From assembly GCA_963682055.1 (NCBI GenBank), contig OY821749.1:20162631-20226630 (forward strand): 64,000 nt of DNA. Reading direction: 5' to 3'. Shown one piece after another: positions 38,503-48,413 of the stretch (the stretch's first letter is position 1; each line of letters opens with the position of its first letter). This DNA comes from Primula veris (taxonomy: Eukaryota; Streptophyta; Magnoliopsida; Ericales; Primulaceae). The notes beneath the pieces were generated by a model. That model saw nothing but the letters and a program-made list of their open reading frames with translations. It made no database searches and had not been told where the DNA came from. A program made the translations under genes and the position numbers.

Positions 38503-39870
38503 ATGTACTTAACAGTTGTGCATTGTTGTAAGGGTAAATGTTGGGGTTGCTCACAGTTGTCACAGTTGTTGACTGTTATAAAAAAAGGTAACTCATTTTG
38601 TCGAATTAGTCGTCAGTACTTACAGTCAGAGCGCAGTTTCACTAGCAGTCTGTAAGCGCATTTTTTTTCGTGGATTATCTGCGGTGTTTAAAATTGATCT
38701 TATAAAGGTACTCTTGTTGTCAGTGGTGTCACACTACGAATGTTTTTGAGATTCGTTTCTAAATTTAATTGGTAACAAGCATATTATATTATATCACCCT
38801 TTCTTCCATTAAGCAACTTTTGAAAATTTGCAGCCATCGTTGTCATTTTAGTTGAATCCCCATTGTGGGTCGTTATTGCTAAATCCACTAAAAAGTACAC
38901 CTATGTTCTAAACGATGCATTACCATATCAATGTGTGTATGTGGATTCTTGATATACCGTTGATTGTTGTTTTCAGGGACCATAATGAACACCTTCGCTA
39001 CTGTCGTGAACATATACACTTTATCCCTCCAAACATTTCTAACAAACATTGACAAATGTAACTTACATTGGAACCCTTGATTGGATATTATTGTGTTTTG
39101 TTATCCTTGCTTTACACCTTGACTTCACTTTCCAATGGTTGAAAAATGTTACTGCTATTGAACTTTTGCATAGAATATGCTATAAGATGAGATTGTTGCG
39201 TTTTTGTGGTCATTATATTCATGATAATTTGTTGCACCAGGGTATGTGAGGTGTAACTCAGCTTAACCTTTCATAATTATTCGAAATTATCATAAGAGGT
39301 GTTTGGGATGTATTTTAGAAGAGGTTAGTTTGATATCTTACAGACAGCGTTCGCGTTTTTAAGCCGCTGATGGGGGTGCTTTTTAGGTTATCATAATTTA
39401 TAAGCGACATTTTCATCGTCGTTTGAAATATATAAAGAGATACCATGACAAATTTGGGTTATTACAAAGGGGATCAGCGTGTAACTTGGTCTTCAATGGT
39501 TATGTACTTGTATCCCACATAAAACCAAAGATAAGAATTTTCCCTAATGGAATGGTTATGCTAAACCTTCTATCACAGTTTTTCGTTTTACCTATTTCCA
39601 AATTATTTGTTCGTCTCTACGACTGCAACAAATAGTTGGAAAATGCCTAGTCCGGAAAGTAGTTTATTGATATAGACAGTAGTTAAACAAATTTACATCA
39701 ATGGCCAGGATTGAGAACCACCTACCCCGAATACTAACAAAAAACTTTAAGGTATAAACCTTTAAAATACTTAAAGTACACGCAGAAATAATGGAACACT
39801 AGCCCCAGTTTGTAGGAACTCACTCAAACAAAATTGCAAGTGCTTACTAATTGCATTCAAAATAAGCGTA
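38503..39870. other. 3' flank of CLPR4 and intergenic DNA
   Basis: Contains the 3' untranslated region of CLPR4 (its end cannot be placed exactly). The short frames at 39049-39249 and 39423-39635 have no recognisable similarity. Confidence 0.5.
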
Positions 39871-39875
39871 ATTTG

Positions 39876-40668
39876 TGTCACGTCCCAAAATCCGTAAGAC
39901 ACGGACAACGATACGTGAACTTTTTAAACAAAAGAAAAGATAACATGTTGGTACAAAATTAAAATTTAAAAAAAAAACATTTGCAAGCTAATAGAACAAT
40001 TAAATGAATAAAATAAACTGTTTGCCAAACGCGGCTACAAGACAGGATTTATAAAAGCTAAAAATAACGAACGAATGAATTTGCCCGTAGGCTACAACCT
40101 CAAAAACAATCTAAGTAAAAAAAAAAGTAAAAGCCCGAACCCATGTGATGCCTTGCTAAAGCTTTTAACCATACGCCTCAACCTAAGTTGTACATGAAAT
40201 ACAAAATTGTAACGGTGAGTCCCACGCACATAAATAGACGGGACGGCACCACAAATACCGTCACTCCATCCCATAAATGCAAGAACCCACAAACAACAAC
40301 TACGATAGTCAACATATAAAAAGAAATATAATAACATCCTACAACGAGATAAATTAAATAACTTCTACACACATCAATACCATACATGTACCTCTCACGC
40401 CACGTACCCCAGTCCGTAAGGTAGGTCATTTCATATCCCTTCGGCCGTCTTATGCCCCCGGAATTAGGGAGAGACATAGACCATTGCTAACATAAAAGTA
40501 GATTTATAGTGCGCACTTGGACCTCTCATGCCACTCGTCCCAGTCTGTAAGATGAGTCATTCCCTATCCCTTCGGCCGTCTTATGTCCCCGGAATTAGGA
40601 AGAGACATAGACCATTGCTAACAATAAAATAAATATAGTGCACATTGGGAGCTCTCACGCCACCTACC
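39876..40668 (-). repeat. Partial LTR, inverted relative to the element's coding strand
   Basis: Aligns from its first base with the LTR at 664 (TGTCACG.CCCAAAATCC start, then TGTTGGTAC, AACAATT, GCTACAAG), so it is the same family but clearly diverged. It includes the 130-bp repeat units from about 40388. Similarity stops at about 40668 within CACCTACCCGATG, where pol sequence in the opposite orientation begins. Confidence 0.8.
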
Positions 40669-41362
40669 CGATGGGAAAAGTGAACGAGTTCGACTTGGAG
40701 TTGGGACATGTTAATGTGGGGACCTTTTACACAATAGTGGTACAACCGAACTTGTGAGTAGGGTTCTGGAAGCCCAAGATGGGGACGAAAAAGTGAAGAA
40801 CTATGAGAAACAGATGAGTTCGAGCGAATGATTAGATGGTTGGACGAAAGGAACCGATGGAGGACTACGATATAAGGGAAGGACTTATGTGACAGAAAAC
40901 ATGAGGAACGAAGTATTAAAGGAGTTTCACCACTCTCGATTAGCCGTTCACCCCGGCGGAACAAAAATGTATCATGATGCGAAGAGACAATTTTGGTGGC
41001 CCGGAATGAAACGAGATGTAGTTTCATATGTTAGCAGGTGTCTAACTTGCCAGCAAGTGAAAGCGGAACACCAAAGGCCGGCGGGTATGCTCCAACCCTT
41101 ACCGGTAGCGGAATGGAAATGGTAAAGAATAGCAATGGATTTTGTGACCAACTTACCTAAATCGGTAAGTGGGAATGACGCTGTGTGGGTTGTGGTCGAC
41201 CGTTTGACCAAATTCGCACACTTCATTGCAATTAAAATGACGAATTCGGTGGAAGTCTTGGGGCGAAAGTATATTAAGGAAATTGTTAGACTTCATGGGG
41301 TACCAATTTCGATAGTATCGGATCGAGACGCGAGGTTTGTGTCGAGGTTTTGGGGCATGACA
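40669..41362 (+). pseudogene. Duplicated integrase fragment of the gypsy element
   Basis: Nearly the same as about 45958-46690: end of RNase H linker, then the integrase zinc-binding part ([21 protein letters not shown]) and the first core block ([36 protein letters not shown]). A 1-base loss and a TGA near 40830 break the frame upstream, and a TAG (about 41123) sits where the other copy has Glu. The last codons run straight into LTR end sequence GGCATGACA at 41362. Confidence 0.85.
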
Positions 41363-41365
41363 AGT

Positions 41366-41377
41366 TGGTATCAGAGC
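41366..41377 (+). promoter_or_regulatory. Primer-binding site for initiator tRNA-Met
   Basis: TGGTATCAGAGC, 3 bases after the U5 terminus GACA at 41362, the same spacing as in the 664-11336 element. Only 15 bases of LTR precede it. Confidence 0.9.
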
Positions 41378-42660
41378 TAACTAGGTTCTTGTATACTTTG
41401 GGACGACGGGAAGATGGGTAACCATTGGACCAAGATCCATCGTATCATTTTTTCACAAAATTTTTCCAAAAAATTCATACTTTTTCTAAAAACGGGGGGT
41501 TGCATTTAGCATAAGACATGTAGATAGAATTTAGTAGTAGTTGATGAAAGGAAAGTCCACATGTGAGGCAAGTTGGGGACAATGAGGACGCTTGTTGATC
41601 CCGGCTCGTCAAACTAGTGGGTGTACCTCTCGTCGGTATGTGTGAAGGAATACTTTAGCGATGTGAAGTTCTAGAGTATGCGAGGACGCTCGGGTCCTTT
41701 AGGATAACGTATCGTGATGGGTTATCACTCGCATTTTTGTGTTGTTTGTATGCGTGTGTAGATTGATATAGTGTGTATGAGGTATAAGTTTGCATGCCTA
41801 GTAGTAGCAAACTATTAAAGTGCGTGAATTGTGTCGTGGATGGTTTTATGTAGCATGTTTTTAAATTATTAACTTGTGTGTTGAGGAATATTATATGCGA
41901 ATCGATGTTGTTCGTAAAAATGTTATGGATTAGAATGATGTTGTGTGATATGTGTCTTGTAAGGAATTTACAAGTGTTGAGTAATGTTACGTTTTTGTAT
42001 CGTTAATTTTTCTGCAGAAAAACGACCAATCGTTTTGTTAAAAACGATCGGTCGAATTTTTTCGGACCTCACTGGAAGGATTTTTACCAAAAACGATCGG
42101 TCGTTTTCCAAAACGATCGGTCAAATTTTTTCAGACCTCACTAGAAGGATTTTTACCAAAAACGATCGGTCGTTTTCCAAAAACGATCGGTCGAATTTTT
42201 TCAGACCTCACTGGAAGGATTTTTACCAAAAAGGATCGGTCATTTTCCAAAACGATCGGTCGTTTTTCAAAACGATCGGTCGAATTTTTTCAGACCTCAC
42301 TGGAAGGATTTTGACAAAAAAACGATCGGTCGTTTGTCAAAAACGATCGGTCGTATCTGGCAATTTTGCTATTTTTCTCGTTATACTTCAAACGCTCGCA
42401 ACTTCTTCGTTTTAACTCCGATTCTGGTTCCGCTTGAACCGTTGACTTCGTTTTTCAGTACTCTATCTTTCTGATGGAATTTACAGTTTCTATTTTTGGA
42501 AAAGACAAAGCATATAATCAAAATCAATTATTGAACCTGTGGTTCAACAGAAAGCTTGATAAAGTGATTAGCATGTAAAACGAGCTTTTATCATGTATGA
42601 GTATTCATGTTTGAGTAGTAGTGTTGAGTGAGACAACTAAAGTGTCGGTTTTAAATGTTT
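41378..42660 (+). other. Leader of the gypsy element
   Basis: Non-coding leader shared, inverted, with about 6830-7853. Includes the ACGATCGGTCG array (42015-42360). The reading frame at 41984-42415 is made only of this repeat and is not considered a gene. Confidence 0.7.
42015..42360. repeat. Tandem array of ~71-87-bp units with AACGATCGGTCG motifs
   Basis: Each unit has GACCTCACTGGAAGGATTTT followed by one to three copies of AACGATCGGTCG(T/A). GACCTCACT occurs at about 42065, 42136, 42206 and 42293, spacing 71, 70 and 87. The motif holds the CGATCG palindrome. Related single copies are at 7110-7215. Confidence 0.85.
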
Positions 42661-44040
42661 GTAGTAATGGCTATTACCACAAGGAATAGTGGAAGGGGAC
42701 CAGCTACAAGCGGGGGCGCACCACCATCAAGCGGTGCGGCTACCCAAGGTGGGGCAAGTGGAAGAGTAAGAAGAGCTCCAAGGGGCGGGGAGCAAATAGA
42801 GGGAGAAGGGCTGCTAGAGGTCGTGGGGGAAGAGGTAACACTAGGGCCCCACCACCTGAGCAACCCGAGGTAGAGGAAGAGGTTGAGAATGTATATGAGG
42901 AGGTGAATGTGGAAGAAGAAGAGACTTTTGCACCTGAACCGGAAACGGTTAATGTTAATCAAGTGATGACCGACCTTCAGAAGGTGGTGCAAATGATGGT
43001 GCAGAATGCACAAGCTGGGAGTTCAAGCAACAATGGATTGCTTAACTTCACCCGATTGGGGGCTCCGACCTTCGATGGGGTAGGTGAACCATCCATAGCT
43101 GAGGGATGGGTAGACGAAATGGAGAAATACCTATCGGCAGCGGGGATAGTTACGGGGAACAACGGGTGAATATGGCCCAGTTTCACCTAAAGGGTGAAGC
43201 ACGGAAGTGGTGGTTAGGGATCATGGATACTTACGACTTAACCAACATCGACTGGAATGAATTCATCGAATTATTCAATTGACAGTTTCTTCCCGACTCT
43301 TATAAGGATGAAATGAGGAGGCGGTTCGATGAATTATATCAAGGGGGTATGACCGTTCAAGCATACCAACTAAAGTTTACCTCACTCTCGAGGTATGCCC
43401 CAGACTCGGTTCTAGGGGGTGCGGAAAAATGTAGGAGATTCATAAAGGGGCTGAACCCGACCATCTCATTGCAATTGGCATCGGCCTACCATGTCAACTA
43501 TAATGAGTTGGTAAAATCAGCTCAAGCTGTGGAAGGAGCTCTACTCCATAGCAAGAGAATCTCGGAAAAGTCAAAAATCGGAAATGCTCCGAGGGAAGAG
43601 AAGAAGCGGACTTGGGATTTGGCGAATAACTCGCGTTTTCCGCAACAGGGCAGAGGAGAGAGAGATTTTAATCCACTACCGACAAACGTCGGGATGAGGG
43701 GAGCATGTTTCCACTGTGGAGATGTGAATCATCGACAGTTCGAATGCCCTAGAGTCCAATGTAGGACATGCAACCGAATGGGACATACAGCAAGGGTTTG
43801 TCCCGGGGGACAAGAAAGAATCGACACCAACCGACCCTTTAACCAACCTAGGTTGCCACCACCACCACCAAGAGGACCAGGATTCATACCACCACACCAA
43901 TTACCTGGGAACCAAGGGGGAGGGTTTCGAGGTAACCACCAAGGAGGGGTAAACCGTGGGAACTACCGAGGAGGCTATCAAGGCCCGGAAAACCGAGGAA
44001 ATCATGGGGGAAATCGAGGACCGCAAGGAAACCCACCAAT
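42655..44040 (+). pseudogene. gag of the gypsy element
   Basis: N-terminal low-complexity part (from 42655), then the retrotransposon gag domain with frameshifts near 42870 and 43160 and a TGA at about 43280. From 43313 the frame is open: RRRFDELYQGGMTVQAY, then SLSRYAPDSVLGGAEKCRRF, a linker rich in Gly/Pro/Arg, and two zinc knuckles, CFHCGDVNHRQFECP and CRTCNRMGHTARVC (both CX2CX4HX4C). Two knuckles in tandem followed by a PPPPPRGP stretch and Gly-Asn-Arg repeats. The protein would form the virus-like particle, but this copy is broken. Confidence 0.85.
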
Positions 44041-44371
44041 TCAAGCACGTCTATTCGCCTTGCCACAATTGCCAAACCAAGGAGATCCGGCAAATGTACA
44101 AGGTATGGTTCTTGTGTGCTCATCTTGGGCACATGTTCTTTTCGATACGGGGGCTTCGCGTTCTTTTATATCTAGAAGTTTAGTTGAGTCTTTATCGTTA
44201 GAAATTGGGGTTCTAGAGAACCCGATCGTTGTAGAGACTCCTGTTGGGGGTCGAGTTGTGTTGGACCGAGTGTGTCGGTCTTGTGAGATGGTGGTCGCGG
44301 ACCATGTGTTTATATTTGATTTAGTTGTCATAGAGATGTCGGGATTCAACGTGATACTTGGAATGGACTGA
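44041..44371 (+). pseudogene. Aspartic protease domain of the gypsy element
   Basis: Continuous with gag in frame. Has LFDTGASRSFISRS, the catalytic Asp-Thr-Gly, and the C-terminal hydrophobic FNVILGMD block. It ends at a TGA (44369-44371) where related elements have Trp before LVHF. Confidence 0.85.
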
Positions 44372-45574
44372 TTGGTTCATTTCAATTCTTTCATCGATTG
44401 TGTTAGACAAAAATTTTTCCTTACAACTTCATCCGGAGATGAAGTGTTCTTTCGTGGGAAAAGGGACGCTACCCTTTCTTCTATTCCATATTATTCCAAG
44501 CGGGTTGTGGGCAACCTGTCTTGTCTTGTGGCTAGTCTCTCGATAGTGGATAACGATGAGGAAGTGAAAACGTGGCCAAGCGTAGTGGACGACTTTAGAG
44601 ATGTGTTTCCGAAAGATCTACCGGGGTTACCACCGAAAAGAGGGTTAGATTTTTCTATCGACTTGGTACCGAGAACGGCACCCATAGCCATTTCCCCGTA
44701 CCGATTGGCACCGGCTGAGTTAAAAGAGTTAAGTAACCAGTTAGAGGAACTGCTGGAGAAGAGGTTTATTAGGCGGAGTACGTCGCCGTGGGCGGCACCG
44801 GTCTTATTCGTGCAAAAGAAGGATGGATCGATGAGGATGTGCATCGACTATCGAAAGCTAAATAGGGTTACTATTAAGAATAAGTACCCACTACCTCGAA
44901 TTGACGATTTGTTTGACCAACTGAAGGGAGCGACGTTCTTTTCAAAAATCGATTTGCGATCAGGCTATCACCAATTGAGGGTGAAGGATGAGGATATTTC
45001 GAAAACGGCCTTTAGGACCCGGTATGGTCACTATGAGTTTGTGGTCATGCCATTCGGATTAACTAATACGCCGGCGATATTTATGGAGTTAATGAATCGG
45101 ATATTTAAGGAGTATCTCGACAAGTTTGTGGTGGTCTTCGTCGACGATATCTCGAGTTCAAGAGAGGAACACGACGAGCATCTCCGATTAGTGTTGCTCA
45201 CGTTGAGGGAGCACCAACTTTACAAAAAATTTAGCAAATGTGAGTTTTGGCTAAATCAGGTGAAATTTTTTGGACATGTGATCTCGGAAGAAGGGGTAAA
45301 GGTGGACACGAAGAAAATTGAGACAGTTTCAAAATGGGCACAACCGAAGAATGTGTTCGAGATTCGAAGTTTCTTGGGTTTAGCGCGATACTATCGACGG
45401 TTCGTCAAGGATTTCTCGAAGTTAGCGACTCCAATGACTTACCTTACCAAGAAAGGGGTGAAGTTCGTGTGGAGTGAGGCTTGCGAGAAAGGTTTCCTAG
45501 AGCTCAAGAAACGGTTGACTAGTTCCGCCATACTAGTTATTCCCGAGCAAGTGAAGGGTTACCAAGTGTATTGA
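44372..45574 (+). pseudogene. Reverse transcriptase domain of the gypsy element
   Basis: Open from MVHFNSF. Shows [64 protein letters not shown] and FVDDIS, then FLGHVIS-type ([10 protein letters not shown]) and [12 protein letters not shown]. The catalytic Asp pair is present in FVDDIS, but the residues after it (SSREEHDEH) differ from the usual ILIYS. The frame is lost by a 1-base change at about 45570, where RNase H continues. Confidence 0.9.
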
Positions 45575-46622
45575 ATGCTTCGAAGGAAGGTTTGGGTTGC
45601 GTTTTGATGCAAGACGGAAAAGTTATCGCATATGCTTCGCGACAACTAAAGATTCATGAAAAGAACTATCCGACTCATGACCTAGAGCTAGCAGCAATAG
45701 TTCATGCGTTGAAGATATGGAGGCATTATCTGTTCGGAGAAAAGTTCGAAGTGTTCTCGGATCACAAGAGCTTAGGGCATATTTTTACCCAACGTGATCT
45801 AAATATGCGACAACGGCGATGGATGGAGTATTTGGAACAGTACGACTATGACTTGCACTATCATCCGGGAAATGCCAATGTAGTGGCGGATGCTTTGAGT
45901 CAAAAGTCCCATGCGACCTTAGCGCATGTGGCGATCGACGAATGGAGGATGATGAGAAAAGTGAACGAGTTTGACTTGGAGTTGGGACATGTTAATGTGG
46001 GGACTTTGTACACAATAGTGGTACAACCGGAACTTGTGAATAGGGTTCTGGAAGCCCAAGATGGGGACGAAAAAGTGGAAAACTATGAGAAACAGATGAG
46101 TTCGAGCGAAGGATTAGATGGTTGGACGAAAGGAACCGATGGAGGACTACGATATAAGGGAAGGACTTATGTGACAGAAAACATGAGTAACGAAGTATTA
46201 AAAGAGTTTCACCACTCTCGATTAGCCGTTCACCCCGGCGGAACAAAAATGTATCATGATACAAAGAGACAATTTTGGTGGCCCGGAATGAAACGAGATA
46301 TAGCTTCATATGTTAGCAGGTGTCTAACTTGCCAGTAAGTGAAAGCGGAACACCAAAGGCCGGCGGGTATGCTCCAACCCTTACCGGTAGCGGAATGGAA
46401 ATGGGAAAAAATAGCAATGGATTTTGTGACCAACTTACCTAAATCGGTAAGTGAGAATGACGCTGTGTGGGTTGTGATCGACCGTTTGACCAAATCCGCA
46501 CACTTCATTGCAATTAAAATGACGAATTCGGTGGAAGTATTGGGGCGAAAGTATATTAAGGAAATTGTTAGACTTCATGGCGATAGTATCGAATCGAGAC
46601 GCGAGGTTTGTGTCGAGGTTTT
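45571..46622 (+). pseudogene. RNase H and truncated integrase of the gypsy element
   Basis: RNase [55 protein letters not shown]. Integrase: the zinc-binding H/H/C/C block (HHSRLAVHP...CLTC), a stop TAA after CQ (46336-46338), then [10 protein letters not shown] and VVIDRLTKSAHFIA. It ends after KEIVRLHG; the rest of the core with its last catalytic Glu, and any chromodomain, are absent. An 11-bp deletion relative to the 41275-41362 copy and a 64-bp duplication follow. Confidence 0.88.
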
Positions 46623-46686
46623 AGGAAATTGTTAGACTTCATGGCGATAGTATCGAATCGAGACGCGAGGTTTGTGTCGAGGTTTT
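46559..46686. repeat. 64-bp tandem duplication at the right end of the gypsy element
   Basis: GGAAATTGTTAGACTTCATGG...TCGAGGTTTT occurs twice, head to tail (about 46559-46622 and 46623-46686). The second copy runs into the U5 terminus GGGACGTGACA. Confidence 0.85.
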
Positions 46687-46702
46687 GGGACGTGACAATT
46701 TG

Positions 46703-48303
46703 ACACAAGTGCACTATTAGATTAGTATAAACTAACCTAGTTTGACCACCTTTCTCTATATTACTATAGCTTTTGAGTACCTTCAAGACCAATTTCAGTT
46801 AAGTTGAATTCCAATTTTCAATTAACAACTTGTCCATATTTGCTTTCAGTTTTGATTAAACATTTAAACTCGTATTAAAAGATTTTGCGATAGACAATCA
46901 AAAGTTTAATTCTTAAACACTGAAACTTATGAAAAATTATTTAATATTAGGACACCGGACACTTGTTTAATTTATTTAAGGTCTTCTTTGTTTGCAGTTT
47001 TAAGCTCAAACACTGAAAATGAGAAGAAAAAAAAAAGGTATTTACACCAGGACACTTGTTTAAGGTATTCAAGGTCTTCTTTGTTTGCAGCTTTAAGCTC
47101 AATCTGTAGTTCTGATCATAAGCTAACAGTACATTTCGGTAATCAGCTTAGATGTTGCATCTTGCATATTTTAAATTCCAGGGCTTGGAATGTTAAAAGT
47201 TATTATCTGGATGGATCTCGAAAAGGTTCTCGGACTCAAATAAACCAACTCACTTATTTAAAGTTTTATCCAAAAACTCTTCAGTTTTCCATTTTCAAAT
47301 CAAAACTTGAAAGTCATACTTATATAAAGAGGAATCATAACATGTCATCAGCAAGTTAAGAAAAATAAACTGGGAGACATCATCAATACGTGCTTCTGAT
47401 CGAATCAATACGCAATGCATTAGATAATTCCACTGAAGTATTTAATATTGCAAGTGAGATATGTAAAACATGTAGATTATAATTTATATGCATACTTGCA
47501 AAGTGGAACTTTAACATCAAAATGCATGATCTATCATCTATACGTATAGAAAATTGTTAATAAGCCTCCAGAAAGAAGCAATATTTTAAAGACAAGATTA
47601 CTGTGCTTGTTTGCCTACACCATCTAAAAAATCTATCTTTATAGCTTTTAAATTATGCACCTGTTGTTTAAGCTTTCAAAATTTTGTTTGTCTGGCCTAA
47701 TAAGCTAAATTTTTAAAAATGAAAGTATGAAATCTATAGAGGAAAGGACTAAATCATACAAGGGGATTCACTTTAATGAATCATAAATCGAGTTACGTAC
47801 AGCCAGAATTTCTTTGAGTAAAACAAACTTGCACTTTAACAGATGACCTTTTTCATGGGGTATTAAAGGACATAATAAGTAGTCAAGTAAATAATTACCA
47901 ACAATACTAATTACAGTAAGAACAACAAAACATGAGATAATTTTCAAGAAGTAATAGTGAATAAGTGCTTAAAGGTTCCTAAAGAACCGAATAACCATTA
48001 ATGTTGAGCATATCTGGATGGCCATATAGACATATACAGATATACTCACATCTGATAACAAGAATTGAGGGTAGAAAGAGTGTTTCAAGGGTCTAAACCA
48101 ATAAAAATGCCAATTTCTAATGCAATTACATATTAGAAGAAAAAAAGCAAAAAATATTCTTAAAAAGCTAGAAAAATTTGTATACTTATTCACATCTCTA
48201 ATCTAGTTTCCTACCTCCACTTATCCATTTACTTGCTCAGTGGAAAGCAAAGGTGGCTATGAGCCTATGATGCTATCTTTGCTAAGCTTCTCTTGATCTC
48301 AAC
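46703..48303. other. Intergenic region upstream of the expansin-like gene
   Basis: 1.6 kb of AT-rich DNA. A short segment around 46975-47000 (TTTAAGGTCTTCTTTGTTTGCAG) is repeated with changes at about 47060-47090. No gene supported. Confidence 0.5.
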
Positions 48304-48311
48304 TATAAATA
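48304..48311 (+). promoter_or_regulatory. TATA box of the expansin-like gene
   Basis: TATAAATA, 103 bases before the start codon at 48414; a normal spacing for a short 5' leader. Confidence 0.65.
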
Positions 48312-48413
48312 TGGGATTTTCACTAGTGATTTTCCCATCCCATGCTAATCTTCTTATTCTTCAAGAAAAAAAAACTGCTCATCAATATCAACTTGTTCAA
48401 GCAAAAAAATAAA

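Larger units (their letters stand above)
39876..46697 (+). mobile_element. Rearranged Ty3/gypsy element with inverted identical termini
   Basis: Flanked by a perfect 5-bp duplication ATTTG (39871-39875 and 46698-46702), so it integrated as one unit. The left end is TGTCACGTCCCAAAA and the right end is its exact inverse TTTTGGGACGTGACA: both are the U5 end of the LTR. Order: inverted partial LTR (39876-about 40668), plus-strand integrase fragment (about 40669-41348), a 15-base U5 end joined to the integrase (41348-41362), primer-binding site, leader, gag, protease, RT, RNase H, integrase, then another joint of integrase to a 15-base U5 end. There is no normal LTR pair. Coding parts carry stops and frameshifts. 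See the separate finding on how this could arise. Confidence 0.85.

Noticed and set aside
42015..42360. CRISPR-like array
   Set aside because: The repeats are uneven in spacing, the spacers are nearly identical, and it lies in a plant retroelement leader.
41984..42415. 143-aa reading frame in the gypsy leader
   Set aside because: It consists only of the ACGATCGGTCG tandem units, so the repeated peptide is a by-product of the minisatellite.
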